From the NCBI GenBank assembly GCA_008363385.1, contig RHKY01000002.1, positions 62,001 to 126,000 on the forward strand: a DNA stretch of 64,000 nt. Direction: 5' to 3'. The notes under the pieces were generated by a model. The model saw only the letters and a program-made list of their open reading frames with translations, did no database searches and was not told the origin of the DNA. The DNA is from Acidobacteriota bacterium (lineage in GTDB: Bacteria > Acidobacteriota > Thermoanaerobaculia > UBA5066). The position numbers were made by a program, and so were the translations under genes. Positions within the stretch are counted from its first letter, which is position 1. Each line of letters begins with the position of its first letter. Below, one piece after another: positions 35,695 through 44,373 of this stretch.

Positions 35695-38414
35695 GGATAG
35701 CACCCCCGGCAACACACATCGACCGGCCGACTTCCGCGAAGCGATTCGAGTCCGCACTTGAGACCGCGATAGTCAGCGAGGAGATCCGCGAACTCAGCAT
35801 TGCCCGGTCCAAGGAGGTCCTTGACTTCCTTCGCGATTCCGAGGAACGCTGCCACGCCGACTGCCGTTCCGCCCGCGTTCAGCGCTGGACCGCAGATCGT
35901 CACCATCAGCCCTGAGATCGCACAGTGCTTGTACTTATCCGACGTGCCCGGCGGGAACGAGTACTGGAGCGTCTGCGCGACCGCATACGCACATGCCGCA
36001 ACCCGACCTGGCGTCATGGCCGGGACTGGATCGAGACCGAAGGGGTCAAGATAGAGAAAGGGATTGGCCAGCGCGTAGGCGAACGCCGACGTCGCACTCA
36101 TCTGAGCGAAGGGCCGGCTGACAGTGCCGAACCCCTCCACGACTCGGGGCTGTCCGATGGGATCCGGCTGGGAGTACGCCCCCCACGCGGGCAGGTACCA
36201 GCGGAAGACGTTGTAATGGCGTTCCCGGAGCGGGGTCGTCCCGTCCTCCTGCTCCTGCCCCGGGAAGCGCAGGACCCGCCGTGGCGTCAGCCCCCGCTCG
36301 TAGAGCGGGACGTAGAGCCGCCCGTACGGCTCGAGTTGCAGCTGGAACGCCAGCGCGCCCGTCGCGCTCGTGCCGGCCACCGGCGTGCCGAGGTGGTCGG
36401 TGGCGTACCACTCCGTCTTCCCGCCCCCGAACGCCACGTGCGCCACGGGCGTCTTTCCGAGCCAGACGTAGTCGTCGATCGGCGTCGGGGTGGCGTCCGT
36501 GAGGTCCGTCTCGGAGAGCAGCCGCATCTCGGGCGTGTAGAAGAAGTGCCGCCGCAGAGCCGGCGGCCCCCAGACCGTCTTCGTCCGCCTCAGCCCCGTC
36601 CCGTCGTAGGAGTACCCCGAGCCCGGGACGACCGAGGCCAGGAGGTTCCGGGCCGAGTACCGCAGCACGAGCGAGCCGGTCCCCGTCACGTTCCCCACCT
36701 CGTCGTGCGTCACCACCGCCGGGTTCCCGTCCTCCGTCACCGACGTCAGGAGGGGCGTCGTCCCCTGGTACGAGAACGTGGCCGTCCGCGAGGCCCCCAG
36801 CCTCAGCGTCAGCAGGTTCCCCATGGCGTCGTACGTGTAGCCGTCCGCCGAGTCCGTCCCCCACAGACCCGGCGCTTGGGCCGTCGTCAGGCGGTTCAGG
36901 TCGTCGTAGGCGAACGTGCGGGCTCCGAACCCGCTCACGCTCTCGGTGACCGACGTGACGTTCCCTGTCCCGTCCGGGGTGAGCGTCTGGTCGAAGAGGA
37001 CCGGCCCCGACGGCGTCCTCTCCAGACGGTTCCCCACCGGGCGGTAGGAGGCGTCGTACGTCGTGGTCTGGAGCGTGCCGTTGGACATCGCGAGCGTCCG
37101 CCGGGGGCCGAAGGGAGCGTAGGTCGCCGAGTCAACGTAGGGCTGGGCGGCAGGCACCGAGGCGGCCGCAGATAGCGGCCGGTCGGCGAAGTCGTACGTG
37201 TAGTCCACCACCCGCCCCGAAGGGTACGCCACCCGCGTCCGGTTGCCGTTGGCGTCGTAGGCGTAGCCCTGGAGGTAGGGGGTGGAGGAGAGGCTCCGGC
37301 CCTCCTGCCGGAGGAGCCCCCGGCGCTCGTAGAAGTAGCCGACGGAGCCGGCCGGGTCGGTCATGGTGTTCAGACGTCCACGCCCGTAGCCCTCCTTGTC
37401 GTCGTACGTGTACGTCACCGTCTCGGTGGTGTACCCGACCCGCGTGGACACCGCCGAGGTGACCCGGCCCGCGGCGTCGTACGCCCGCGTCGTCGTGGCG
37501 CCGTTGGCGTCGCTCGAGGTCAGGAGGTTGCCGCTCGCGTCGTAGGTGTACGTCGTGGTGCCCGAGACGGGGCTCGTCTGACGCTGGAGGCGCCCGAAGT
37601 CGTCGTAGACGTGGGTGGTGGTGGTGCCGTTGGGGTCGTCGACGCTCGTCAGGTTGTCGTGGGCGTCGTAGCCATAGCCGGTGACGACGTCCGGGCCTTC
37701 GGCGAGACCCTGCTTCTGCGTGACGGACGCGAGCCGGTGCCGCTCGTCGTACCCGTAGACGACGTTGGGGTCGACATGGCGCTCGTCGCGGACCTTCCAG
37801 AGGAGCCCGTCGGCGTCGTAGTTGTACGAGAGGCTCGAGGCGTCAGGGTGGACGACCTGGTGGAGCCGGGCCTTGTTGTCGTATGTGAAGCTCTCCGTCC
37901 GCGCCGTGGTCCAGGAGGCGCAGGTCGAGGCCGGGACGTCACACCCCTGGGCGTCTTCCGTGACCGTGTGTCCCATGTCGTCCAGGACGTAACGGAGCCT
38001 CTCGACCTGGTTGGAGGAGAAGTCGAGGCGGGTGGTGGTGAGGAGCCGGTTGGTGCCGTCCTCGTATCCATAGGAGATGACGTTGCCGCGGGGCAGGGTC
38101 GTCGACGTCAGACGGTCCCTCCCGTCGAAGGCGTACATCGTGACGTAGTCGGCCGGCTCGTCCGGGTCGTCCACGGGCTTGCGCGAGATGCGGCGCGTCA
38201 CTCTCCCTCGCCCGTCGCTGACGAGGTCCGTGACCACGCCATTGGGGTCGGTCGTGTGCCGGGCCGTGCCGAAGTCGTCGTAGTCGTCGTAGGTGGTGAC
38301 GTTGCCGGCGGGGTCCGTGAGGTGAGAGGGCCGTCCACGACGCGAAGGCGTGTCCCCCGTCCCGTAGTACTCGTAAGTCGTGACGTCCGCTGCGTCGGTC
38401 CTCGGGCCGTCCAC
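35691..38414 (-). CDS. Rhs/YD-repeat protein, C-terminal part (same gene as 38415-40448)
   Basis: 908 codons directly following an in-frame TAG at 38415-38417. Many YD repeats are visible (for example YTYDASGNLLTSSD, YGYDAHDNLTSVDD). Near residues 690-800 comes the Rhs core end: WLGKTPVAHVAFGGGKTEWYATDHLGTP, then YNVFRWYLPAWGAYSQPDPIG and YLDPFGLDP. After DPFGLDP a variable tip of about 105 residues remains: it contains DKYKHCAISGLMV, GIAKEVKDLLGPGNAEFADLLADYRG and several cysteines, a pattern resembling small YfiM/DUF2279-like proteins rather than a known nuclease toxin. The DNA of the tip has lower GC content. Confidence 0.85.
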   Translation of the reverse strand: MDGPRTDAADVTTYEYYGTGDTPSRRGRPSHLTDPAGNVTTYDDYDDFGTARHTTDPNGVVTDLVSDGRGRVTRRISRKPVDDPDEPADYVTMYAFDGRDRLTSTTLPRGNVISYGYEDGTNRLLTTTRLDFSSNQVERLRYVLDDMGHTVTEDAQGCDVPASTCASWTTARTESFTYDNKARLHQVVHPDASSLSYNYDADGLLWKVRDERHVDPNVVYGYDERHRLASVTQKQGLAEGPDVVTGYGYDAHDNLTSVDDPNGTTTTHVYDDFGRLQRQTSPVSGTTTYTYDASGNLLTSSDANGATTTRAYDAAGRVTSAVSTRVGYTTETVTYTYDDKEGYGRGRLNTMTDPAGSVGYFYERRGLLRQEGRSLSSTPYLQGYAYDANGNRTRVAYPSGRVVDYTYDFADRPLSAAASVPAAQPYVDSATYAPFGPRRTLAMSNGTLQTTTYDASYRPVGNRLERTPSGPVLFDQTLTPDGTGNVTSVTESVSGFGARTFAYDDLNRLTTAQAPGLWGTDSADGYTYDAMGNLLTLRLGASRTATFSYQGTTPLLTSVTEDGNPAVVTHDEVGNVTGTGSLVLRYSARNLLASVVPGSGYSYDGTGLRRTKTVWGPPALRRHFFYTPEMRLLSETDLTDATPTPIDDYVWLGKTPVAHVAFGGGKTEWYATDHLGTPVAGTSATGALAFQLQLEPYGRLYVPLYERGLTPRRVLRFPGQEQEDGTTPLRERHYNVFRWYLPAWGAYSQPDPIGQPRVVEGFGTVSRPFAQMSATSAFAYALANPFLYLDPFGLDPVPAMTPGRVAACAYAVAQTLQYSFPPGTSDKYKHCAISGLMVTICGPALNAGGTAVGVAAFLGIAKEVKDLLGPGNAEFADLLADYRGLKCGLESLRGSRPVDVCCRGCYP

Positions 38415-40448
38415 CTAGAGGAGCCGGTGGGCCGCGTCGAAGGTAGTCGTGGTGGTGTACGTCGTCGGCGAGACGTCGGCGGGGTCGAGGTACCCCGACT
38501 CGACCCGGGTCAGGACGGTCTCTCCGCCGCTCCAGCTCCAGGTGGTCGACCTCGTGGCCGGCGAGTCCTTGACGACCGACGGGAGGATCTCCTTGGTCCG
38601 GAAGCGGGGCCAGGACGGATAGGTGTACTCGTACGTCGTCGTTCGCGCGCGCCCGGTCCCGAAAGCCTCGGTCGCCGTCAGGACGTTTCCGTTGCCGTCG
38701 TAGGTGTAGGTCGTGACGTGGCCGGCACCGTCGGTCTTCGAGAGAAGGCGGTTGTCTGCGGAGTAGGTCATGACCTGCGTATCGCCGTCCGCTCCGCCGC
38801 AGGTGGCGCACGGCCCGTCGACCTGGAGCGGCAGGTACCGGCCTCCCTGGTAGGTCAGGGTGAAGATCGAGGTCTGGCTCGTGGTCGGCGTCAGGTAGTG
38901 CCGGACCCGACTCTGCCCGGAGATCGGCACGTCGTACTCGACTGTGACGAGATCCCTGGCTGCCTGGGCGAACGAGCTGAGGCCGCGATTGGGGGCGGCG
39001 GTCTCGTACGTGTGCCCCTCCAGGAGGGCGGACGCCTCGTCCCGGACGGCGGTCAGGAGGCGAACGGTCCCTCCCGCGTCGGCCTGGTACTCGAGCGTCC
39101 GCCAGGGTGTGCCGCCCGTGTGGATCGGGTCGTAGATCCTCTCGAGACGGGCCGGGGTCCCGGCGTACTCGAAGCGCCAGAGGCCGGTCGAGGGGAGGGA
39201 GATCCCGGTCAGGAGTCCCGAGGTGTAGGACAGGGTCACCTGTCGGCCGACCGAGTCCGTGATCGCCGTCAGATCGGAGCCGGTGTACGTACCAGTGATG
39301 GCGTTGCCCCACCGGTCGGTCGTGGACTTCCAGCGCCCTGTGGCGGCGTCGAAGGCGGTGACGGTGCCGTCGAGGTCGGTGAGTCGGTACTCGCCGCCGA
39401 CGAGCGTGACCGTCCCGCGCAGCTCGGCGGGACGTGAGGCGTTCCAGACGCCGCCGTTCTGGGTGTACTCGTGCTCTTCCCCCTCGGGCGTGAGGTGGAA
39501 GAGCCTGTTCGTGGACGGGATGGGCTTGAGGATCTGGGCGAAGGGGTGGATCCAGCCGACCCCGGCGGGGCTGGGCACGAGAGACGGGTAGATCGGCTGC
39601 GAGCTGTGGTAGCTGAGGCTGAAGCTCAGCGAGAGCGGGGCCTGCGCCAGGGTGAAGAGGGGAAGGCTCATCGAGACGTCGCCGGAGCCGACGTTGATCG
39701 GCTTGCCCACGCCAGGCGCCGGCGCGCCTCCCCCGCCGTCGGCCGGGCACTTCCCACGGTCGGGCGGGGGGCACGGGGCGGACGGGGCGGTGAGCAGCTG
39801 CAAGCCCGTACTGTCGGTCATCGGGAAGAGGGCCCAGCTCGACTGGTACCTGATGCGAGCCTCGTACTCGCCCGAGCTCCCGCACGGGACGTCGACGCCC
39901 GTGTCCCATGTCCCTTTCTCGTAGTACAGGAACGCGTGAGCGAGGGAGGTCTCGCCAGGCCCCAGCAGGCTGAGCCGATTCGCCGCGAGCTCGGCGGTGT
40001 TCGTACACGTGTAGAACGGCGGCCAGTCCCCCGTGTCGACGCAGTAGTAGTTCGGGGCGTCGTAGTCGACGAGGATCCGCGTCCCGGCCAGGCGAAACGT
40101 GACGACGGGGCTGGGGCCGTCCCACGGTGGAGCCGAGCAGGTGCCACAGTTGGGTCGGGCGCCCGTCGGGAACGGTCCCGGATGGCATCCCGACTGTGAG
40201 CTCTCCAGCGCGGTCCGGATCTGGGTCGTGTGCGAGCCGAGGTTCGGGTCGAGCCAGTACGCCGGGCCGGAAGCATCCGGGAAGCACTGCTCGTCCTGAG
40301 TCGTGCAGGGGCTGTCCGGGAGCTGGAGGCCGCCGTTCGGGCAAGCCTGCGCGAGGAGGTGGGGCGCGCGAAGCAGCGCTGAGGCGAGAAACAGCGAACA
40401 GCCGATCCAGCAACCCCGGCGGAATACGCGTGACTCGGGGTGTCGCAT
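38415..40448 (-). CDS. Rhs/YD-repeat protein, N-terminal part ending in an in-frame amber codon
   Basis: 677 aa from ATG 40448 with GGAGGAG upstream. A signal peptide (RRGCWIGCSLFLASALLRAP) leads to a Cys-rich region, then a PAAR-less RHS entry domain: INVGSGDVSMSLPLFTLAQA (DUF6531-like start), FSYHSSQP, then YD repeats such as TYTYDGNGNVLTATEAFG. The frame ends at TAG 38415-38417, and the next codon GTG is in the same frame with the Rhs repeat pattern continuing (AAHRLL-stop-VDGPRTDAADVTTYEYYG). One base change (CAG to TAG) would explain it. Either a pseudogene, a sequencing error or suppression. Confidence 0.85.
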   Translation of the reverse strand: MRHPESRVFRRGCWIGCSLFLASALLRAPHLLAQACPNGGLQLPDSPCTTQDEQCFPDASGPAYWLDPNLGSHTTQIRTALESSQSGCHPGPFPTGARPNCGTCSAPPWDGPSPVVTFRLAGTRILVDYDAPNYYCVDTGDWPPFYTCTNTAELAANRLSLLGPGETSLAHAFLYYEKGTWDTGVDVPCGSSGEYEARIRYQSSWALFPMTDSTGLQLLTAPSAPCPPPDRGKCPADGGGGAPAPGVGKPINVGSGDVSMSLPLFTLAQAPLSLSFSLSYHSSQPIYPSLVPSPAGVGWIHPFAQILKPIPSTNRLFHLTPEGEEHEYTQNGGVWNASRPAELRGTVTLVGGEYRLTDLDGTVTAFDAATGRWKSTTDRWGNAITGTYTGSDLTAITDSVGRQVTLSYTSGLLTGISLPSTGLWRFEYAGTPARLERIYDPIHTGGTPWRTLEYQADAGGTVRLLTAVRDEASALLEGHTYETAAPNRGLSSFAQAARDLVTVEYDVPISGQSRVRHYLTPTTSQTSIFTLTYQGGRYLPLQVDGPCATCGGADGDTQVMTYSADNRLLSKTDGAGHVTTYTYDGNGNVLTATEAFGTGRARTTTYEYTYPSWPRFRTKEILPSVVKDSPATRSTTWSWSGGETVLTRVESGYLDPADVSPTTYTTTTTFDAAHRLL

Positions 40449-40855
40449 CGTCACTCCTCCGGAGTCGTGGAACCGGTCAGGGCCGAAGCCATTCACCGGC
40501 CCGCATTCCGCACCCTTCGGCCGACGGCCGAGCGGTCTCCTGGCCTGAAGTACCGGAAGAGGCCAGGGCTTCTCGCCTTGCGGCCTGGTTTCTCTGAACT
40601 GGCCTGCCCGGCCCACGTTCTCGGCATTCCTTCCCCAGCCCCGAGACGCCGTGGCGGCGCTCGTCCGACACACGAATCACCAGGTCGGTCCTCCCGGGCT
40701 TCTTCGCGGAATCGTCGCTACCGGCGACTTCTCGGTGGGAATGTGTGGCAGCGGCCGGCCCGGAGACCATGAATCGATTGGCTCACGCGTCGTCCATCCG
40801 AATGATCCATTGAGCTCCCGCGATCGGACGTCGTCGCGGAGACCCGCTCTCCGGC
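40449..40855. other. 407-base gap upstream of the Rhs gene; no gene seen
   Basis: No reading frame with support. It should hold the Rhs promoter on the minus strand, but I cannot identify convincing -35/-10 boxes. Small inverted repeats such as GGCCGACGGCC near 40519 occur. Confidence 0.4.
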
Positions 40856-42166
40856 CTAGCCCAGCCCCGACGCGGTCCGGTCCCTCAGGATCTCCAGCGC
40901 CTTGGCGCCGATGTCGCGGCGAAAGTGCTTCCCGTCGTAGCGGATCGTCTCCGAGGCGCGGATCGCCTTGCGGAGGGCTTCCGAGAGGCCGCGCGCGCGG
41001 GCGCAGACGTTCAGGACCCTTCCGCCGGCCGTCACGAACTTCCCGTCGGTCGTCCTCGCCGTCCCGGCGTGGAAGACGAAGGTCCCCTCCTCGGCGCAGG
41101 CCTCCTCGATCCCCTCGATCAGCTTGCCGCGCTCGAACGGCCCCGGGTAGCCCTCGGCCGAGAGGACGAGGCAGGCCCCGGCCTCCTTCTTCCAGACCGG
41201 CTTGACGGCCGGGTCGAAGGCGCCCTTGGCCGAGGCGACGAGGTACGGGAGGAGGTCGTCCTCCATCCGGATCAGGATCGACTGCGTCTCGGGGTCCCCG
41301 AACCGGACGTTGAACTCGAGGACGAGCGGGTTCAGGCCGTTCTCCAGCGTCAGGCCGACGAAGAGGAGGCCGCGGAAGGTCCTCCCCTCCTGCGCCATCC
41401 CCTTCAGCGTCGGCTGGACGATGTCGGTCAGGACGTCCCGGGCGGTCCCGGCGTCGAGGAGGACCGAGGGGGAGTGGGATCCCATCCCGCCCGTGTTCGG
41501 CCCCCGGTCTCCGTCGAAGACGCGCTTGTAGTCCTTCGCCGTGGCGAGCGGGATCGCCTTCTCGCCGTCGCAGAGGACCATGAAGGTGACCTCGTCGCCG
41601 TCGACGAAGCGCTCCACCAGGACCCGGTTCCCGGCGGAGCCGAAGACCCGGTCCTCGAAGAAGAGCTTCAGCGCCCGCTCGGCCTCGGCGCGGTCGTGGA
41701 CGACGACGACCCCCTTGCCCGAGGCCAGGCCGTCGGCCTTGAAGACGCACGGGACCCCGAACCGCTTCAGGGCCGCCTCGGCCTCCAGGCGCGAGGTGCA
41801 GACCTCGGCGTCGGGCGTCGGGATGCCGTACTTCTTGAGGAACGACTTGGAGAAGACCTTCGACCCCTCCAGCTCGGCGGCGAGCTTGTTCGGGCCGAAG
41901 GCCAGGAGCCCCCGCTTGGTCAGCTCGTCCACGAGGCCGAGCGCCAGCGGCAGCTCAGGGCCGACGACCGTCAGGTCGACCCGCATCTTCTCGGCGAAGT
42001 CGGCCAGCTCCACGATGTCCGACACCCCGATCGGGAAGCAGGTGGCGAGCTGGCCGATCCCGGCGTTGCCCGGGGCGCAGAAGATCTCCTTGACGCCCGG
42101 GGACTGGGAGAGCTTCCAGACGAGCGCATGCTCCCGCCCGCCGGAACCGACGACGAAGACTCTCAT
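40856..42166 (-). CDS. purD: Phosphoribosylamine--glycine ligase
   Basis: 436 aa from ATG 42166, normal length. N-terminal GSGGREHALVWKLSQS, glycine-binding region PGNAGIGQLA, ATP-grasp P-loop FKADGLASGKGVVVV and metal-binding EFNVRFGDPETQ; GPNTGGMGSHSPSV is the purD signature. Makes GAR from phosphoribosylamine, glycine and ATP in purine synthesis. Stand-alone here, divergent from the methionine operon; no other pur genes are in the window. Confidence 0.98.
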   Translation of the reverse strand: MRVFVVGSGGREHALVWKLSQSPGVKEIFCAPGNAGIGQLATCFPIGVSDIVELADFAEKMRVDLTVVGPELPLALGLVDELTKRGLLAFGPNKLAAELEGSKVFSKSFLKKYGIPTPDAEVCTSRLEAEAALKRFGVPCVFKADGLASGKGVVVVHDRAEAERALKLFFEDRVFGSAGNRVLVERFVDGDEVTFMVLCDGEKAIPLATAKDYKRVFDGDRGPNTGGMGSHSPSVLLDAGTARDVLTDIVQPTLKGMAQEGRTFRGLLFVGLTLENGLNPLVLEFNVRFGDPETQSILIRMEDDLLPYLVASAKGAFDPAVKPVWKKEAGACLVLSAEGYPGPFERGKLIEGIEEACAEEGTFVFHAGTARTTDGKFVTAGGRVLNVCARARGLSEALRKAIRASETIRYDGKHFRRDIGAKALEILRDRTASGLG

Positions 42167-42228
42167 GGCCTCCGGGGATCTTCCCGCCGGGGGCCGGGGA
42201 GTTCAAGAGGTCCTTTCGTCCGGCGTCC

Positions 42229-42257
42229 TTGACGGGCCGGTGACGAATCCCTACAGT
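42229..42257 (+). promoter_or_regulatory. Sigma-70-like promoter of the methionine operon
   Basis: TTGACG (42229-42234) and TACAGT (42252-42257) are separated by 17 bases, with 5/6 and 4/6 matches to consensus. Transcription would begin near 42264, about 45 bases before the SAM-I aptamer. Confidence 0.6.
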
Positions 42258-42308
42258 CCGCCGACAATCCAGTCTGTCGGGGGGACGCCCCGGGCTCTTT
42301 GACCAGTG

Positions 42309-42424
42309 TTTCATCCAGAGCGGCGGAGGGACGGGCCCGTCGATGCCGCGGCAACCGGTCTCCGGGGTCTCCCCGGCGACGCCAGGTGCCAACTCCCGCC
42401 CCGGGGGACCGGGGAGAGATGAGA
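42309..42424 (+). ncRNA. SAM-I riboswitch (S-box)
   Basis: All S-box landmarks are present: AGAGCGGCGGAGGGAC (conserved core), GGCCCG, then GCGGCAACC and later CCAGGTGCCAACTCC. Flanking TTTCATC (42309-42315) pairs with GATGAGA (42418-42424) to close P1. It precedes the HMT/MTHFR fusion and metH, the expected targets. Binding of S-adenosylmethionine should switch the operon off. Confidence 0.95.
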
Positions 42425-42477
42425 CCGAGGCCGAACCGGCGCCGCCCCTGGCGGCACGCCCCTTCGTCCTCGGAGGG
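42425..42477 (+). promoter_or_regulatory. Likely translational expression platform of the SAM-I riboswitch
   Basis: CCGAGG (42425-42430), directly after P1, can pair with CCTCGG (42468-42473). That hides the first half of GGAGGG (42472-42477), the ribosome-binding site 9 bases before the ATG at 42487. No U-tract follows the stem, so translational control is more likely than termination. Confidence 0.6.
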
Positions 42478-42486
42478 ACGTGTCGC

Positions 42487-44373
42487 ATGAAGAAGAGGGA
42501 CATCCGCGAACGCCTGGCCGGCGAGGTCCTCCTCGCCGACGGGGCCATGGGTTCGCTCCTGGTCTCGCGGGGGGCCCCGCCCGACAGCCCCCGCTCCCCC
42601 ATCTGCCTGACGACCGCGTCGCTCGTCCGCGAGATCCACGACGACTACATCGGGGCGGGCGCGCAGATCCTGACGACGAACACCTGGGACGCCAACCGGG
42701 TCAAGCTCGCCCGGTTCGACTGGGCCGACTCGCTCGAGAAGATCAACCGCGCCGCCGTCCGGATGGCCCACGAGGCCGCCGAGGGGGAGTACGTCTACGT
42801 GGCGGGGGACGTCGGCCCGCTCGGCGAGCTGGTCAAGCCGTACGGGACGCTGACGAAGGCGCAGGTCCGGGAGCTCTTCGCCGAGCAGATCCGGATCCTC
42901 CTGGAGGAGCGGGTCGACCTCCTCCTCTTCGAGACCTTCTCCTCCACGCTCGAGGCCGTCGAGGCGGTCCGGGCCGCCCGGGAGCTCTCCGCGGAGGTCC
43001 CGATCCTGGCCTCGATGACGTTCCTCGCCGACGGGAAGACCCCGTTCGGCGCCGACGCGGCCGAGGCGCTCCAGGCCCTCCACGACGCCGGGGCGGACGT
43101 GGTCGGGATGAACTCCACCATCGGGCCGCAGGAGTCGCTGGAGGTCTTCCAGCGGGTCGTCCCGTACGTCCCGGCGCCCGTCTCGGTCATGCCGACGGCG
43201 GGATACCCGTGGCTGGTCGCCGGGCGGATGGTCTACCCGGCCACCCCCGACTACTTCCGCGACCTGGCCCGGGAGTTCGTCAAGGGGGGCGTGGCGGTCC
43301 TGGGCGGGTGCCAGGGGACCGGCCCGGAGCACGTCGCGGCGATGGCCCGCGAGGTCGTCGGCAAGCCCCGCCGGCACGTCGCCCACCTGGAGGCGGCCGT
43401 CCCCGCCGAGGTCCCCCCGCAGGTGGCGCCCGGCCTGGAGACCTCGGCCCTCAAGCGGCGTCTGGCCGACCCGGAGGCCTTCGTCGTCACGGTCGAGATC
43501 GAGCCGCCCCGGGGCACCGACGCCTCGGCCGCCGTGGACGGGGCGCGCCTCCTGAAGGGGTTCGGCGTGGACGGGATCAACGTCACCGACAACCCGATGG
43601 CGCGCCTCCGCATGTCCTCGATCGCCGTCGCCCACCTCGTCAAGAAGGAGACGGGGGCCGAGGCGGTCTTCCACTACTCCCCTCGCGACCGGAACGTCCT
43701 CGGAATCCAGTCGGACCTGCTGGGGGCGGCGGGCCTGGGGATCAAGGCGCTCCTCGTCGTGGGAGGAGACCCGCTGAAGATCGGCGACTACCCGCAGGGC
43801 AAGCACGTCGGCGAGGTCGACACTCTCGGCCTCCTCCGGATCGTCAAGGGCCTGAACCAGGGGGTCGACATGGCCGGCGGGCCGATCGGCTCCTCGACCT
43901 CCTTCGCCATCGCCTGCGCGGCGAACCCGGCGGCGCCGGGGCTGGACGTGGAGATCCAGAAGCTCCAGGCCAAGGTGGAGTCGGGCGCCACGTTCGCCCA
44001 GACGCAGCCCGTCTTCGACCCGGCCGCGCTCGACCGCTTCTACGCCCGGCCAGAGTCGCGCCTGATCCCGGTCCTCGTCGGCCTCGTGCCGCTGAAGAGC
44101 CTGAAGCAGGCGCTCTACTTCGCCAACGAGGTCCCCGGGATGCACGTCCCCGAGACGGCGATCGCGCGGATGCGCGCCGCCGCCGAGAAGGGGCCGGAGT
44201 TCGAGCGCGAGGAGGGGGTGCTCCTGGCCATCGAGCTGGCGAGGGCCATCGCCGAGCGCGCCCGGGGCCTCCACCTGATGCCGATGGCCCGGTACGACGT
44301 CGTCAAGCGGATCCTCGCCGAGCTCCCCGCGCGGGGGAGGGCCGAGGGAAGCCCGGCGGGAGGCGGCCGGTGA
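42487..44373 (+). CDS. Bifunctional homocysteine methyltransferase-like / methylenetetrahydrofolate reductase
   Basis: 628 aa from ATG 42487, YitJ-like. Residues 1-310 are a homocysteine S-methyltransferase domain ([18 protein letters not shown]). However, two of the three zinc cysteines are gone: GMNSTIGP has Ser210 where Cys is expected, and GGCQGTGP has only Cys275 followed by Gln276. Residues 320-620 are a 5,10-methylene-THF reductase: [46 protein letters not shown] and FAQTQPVFD. The reductase supplies methyl-THF for MetH, which follows with a 4-base overlap. Under SAM-I riboswitch control. Confidence 0.92.
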   Translation: MKKRDIRERLAGEVLLADGAMGSLLVSRGAPPDSPRSPICLTTASLVREIHDDYIGAGAQILTTNTWDANRVKLARFDWADSLEKINRAAVRMAHEAAEGEYVYVAGDVGPLGELVKPYGTLTKAQVRELFAEQIRILLEERVDLLLFETFSSTLEAVEAVRAARELSAEVPILASMTFLADGKTPFGADAAEALQALHDAGADVVGMNSTIGPQESLEVFQRVVPYVPAPVSVMPTAGYPWLVAGRMVYPATPDYFRDLAREFVKGGVAVLGGCQGTGPEHVAAMAREVVGKPRRHVAHLEAAVPAEVPPQVAPGLETSALKRRLADPEAFVVTVEIEPPRGTDASAAVDGARLLKGFGVDGINVTDNPMARLRMSSIAVAHLVKKETGAEAVFHYSPRDRNVLGIQSDLLGAAGLGIKALLVVGGDPLKIGDYPQGKHVGEVDTLGLLRIVKGLNQGVDMAGGPIGSSTSFAIACAANPAAPGLDVEIQKLQAKVESGATFAQTQPVFDPAALDRFYARPESRLIPVLVGLVPLKSLKQALYFANEVPGMHVPETAIARMRAAAEKGPEFEREEGVLLAIELARAIAERARGLHLMPMARYDVVKRILAELPARGRAEGSPAGGGR

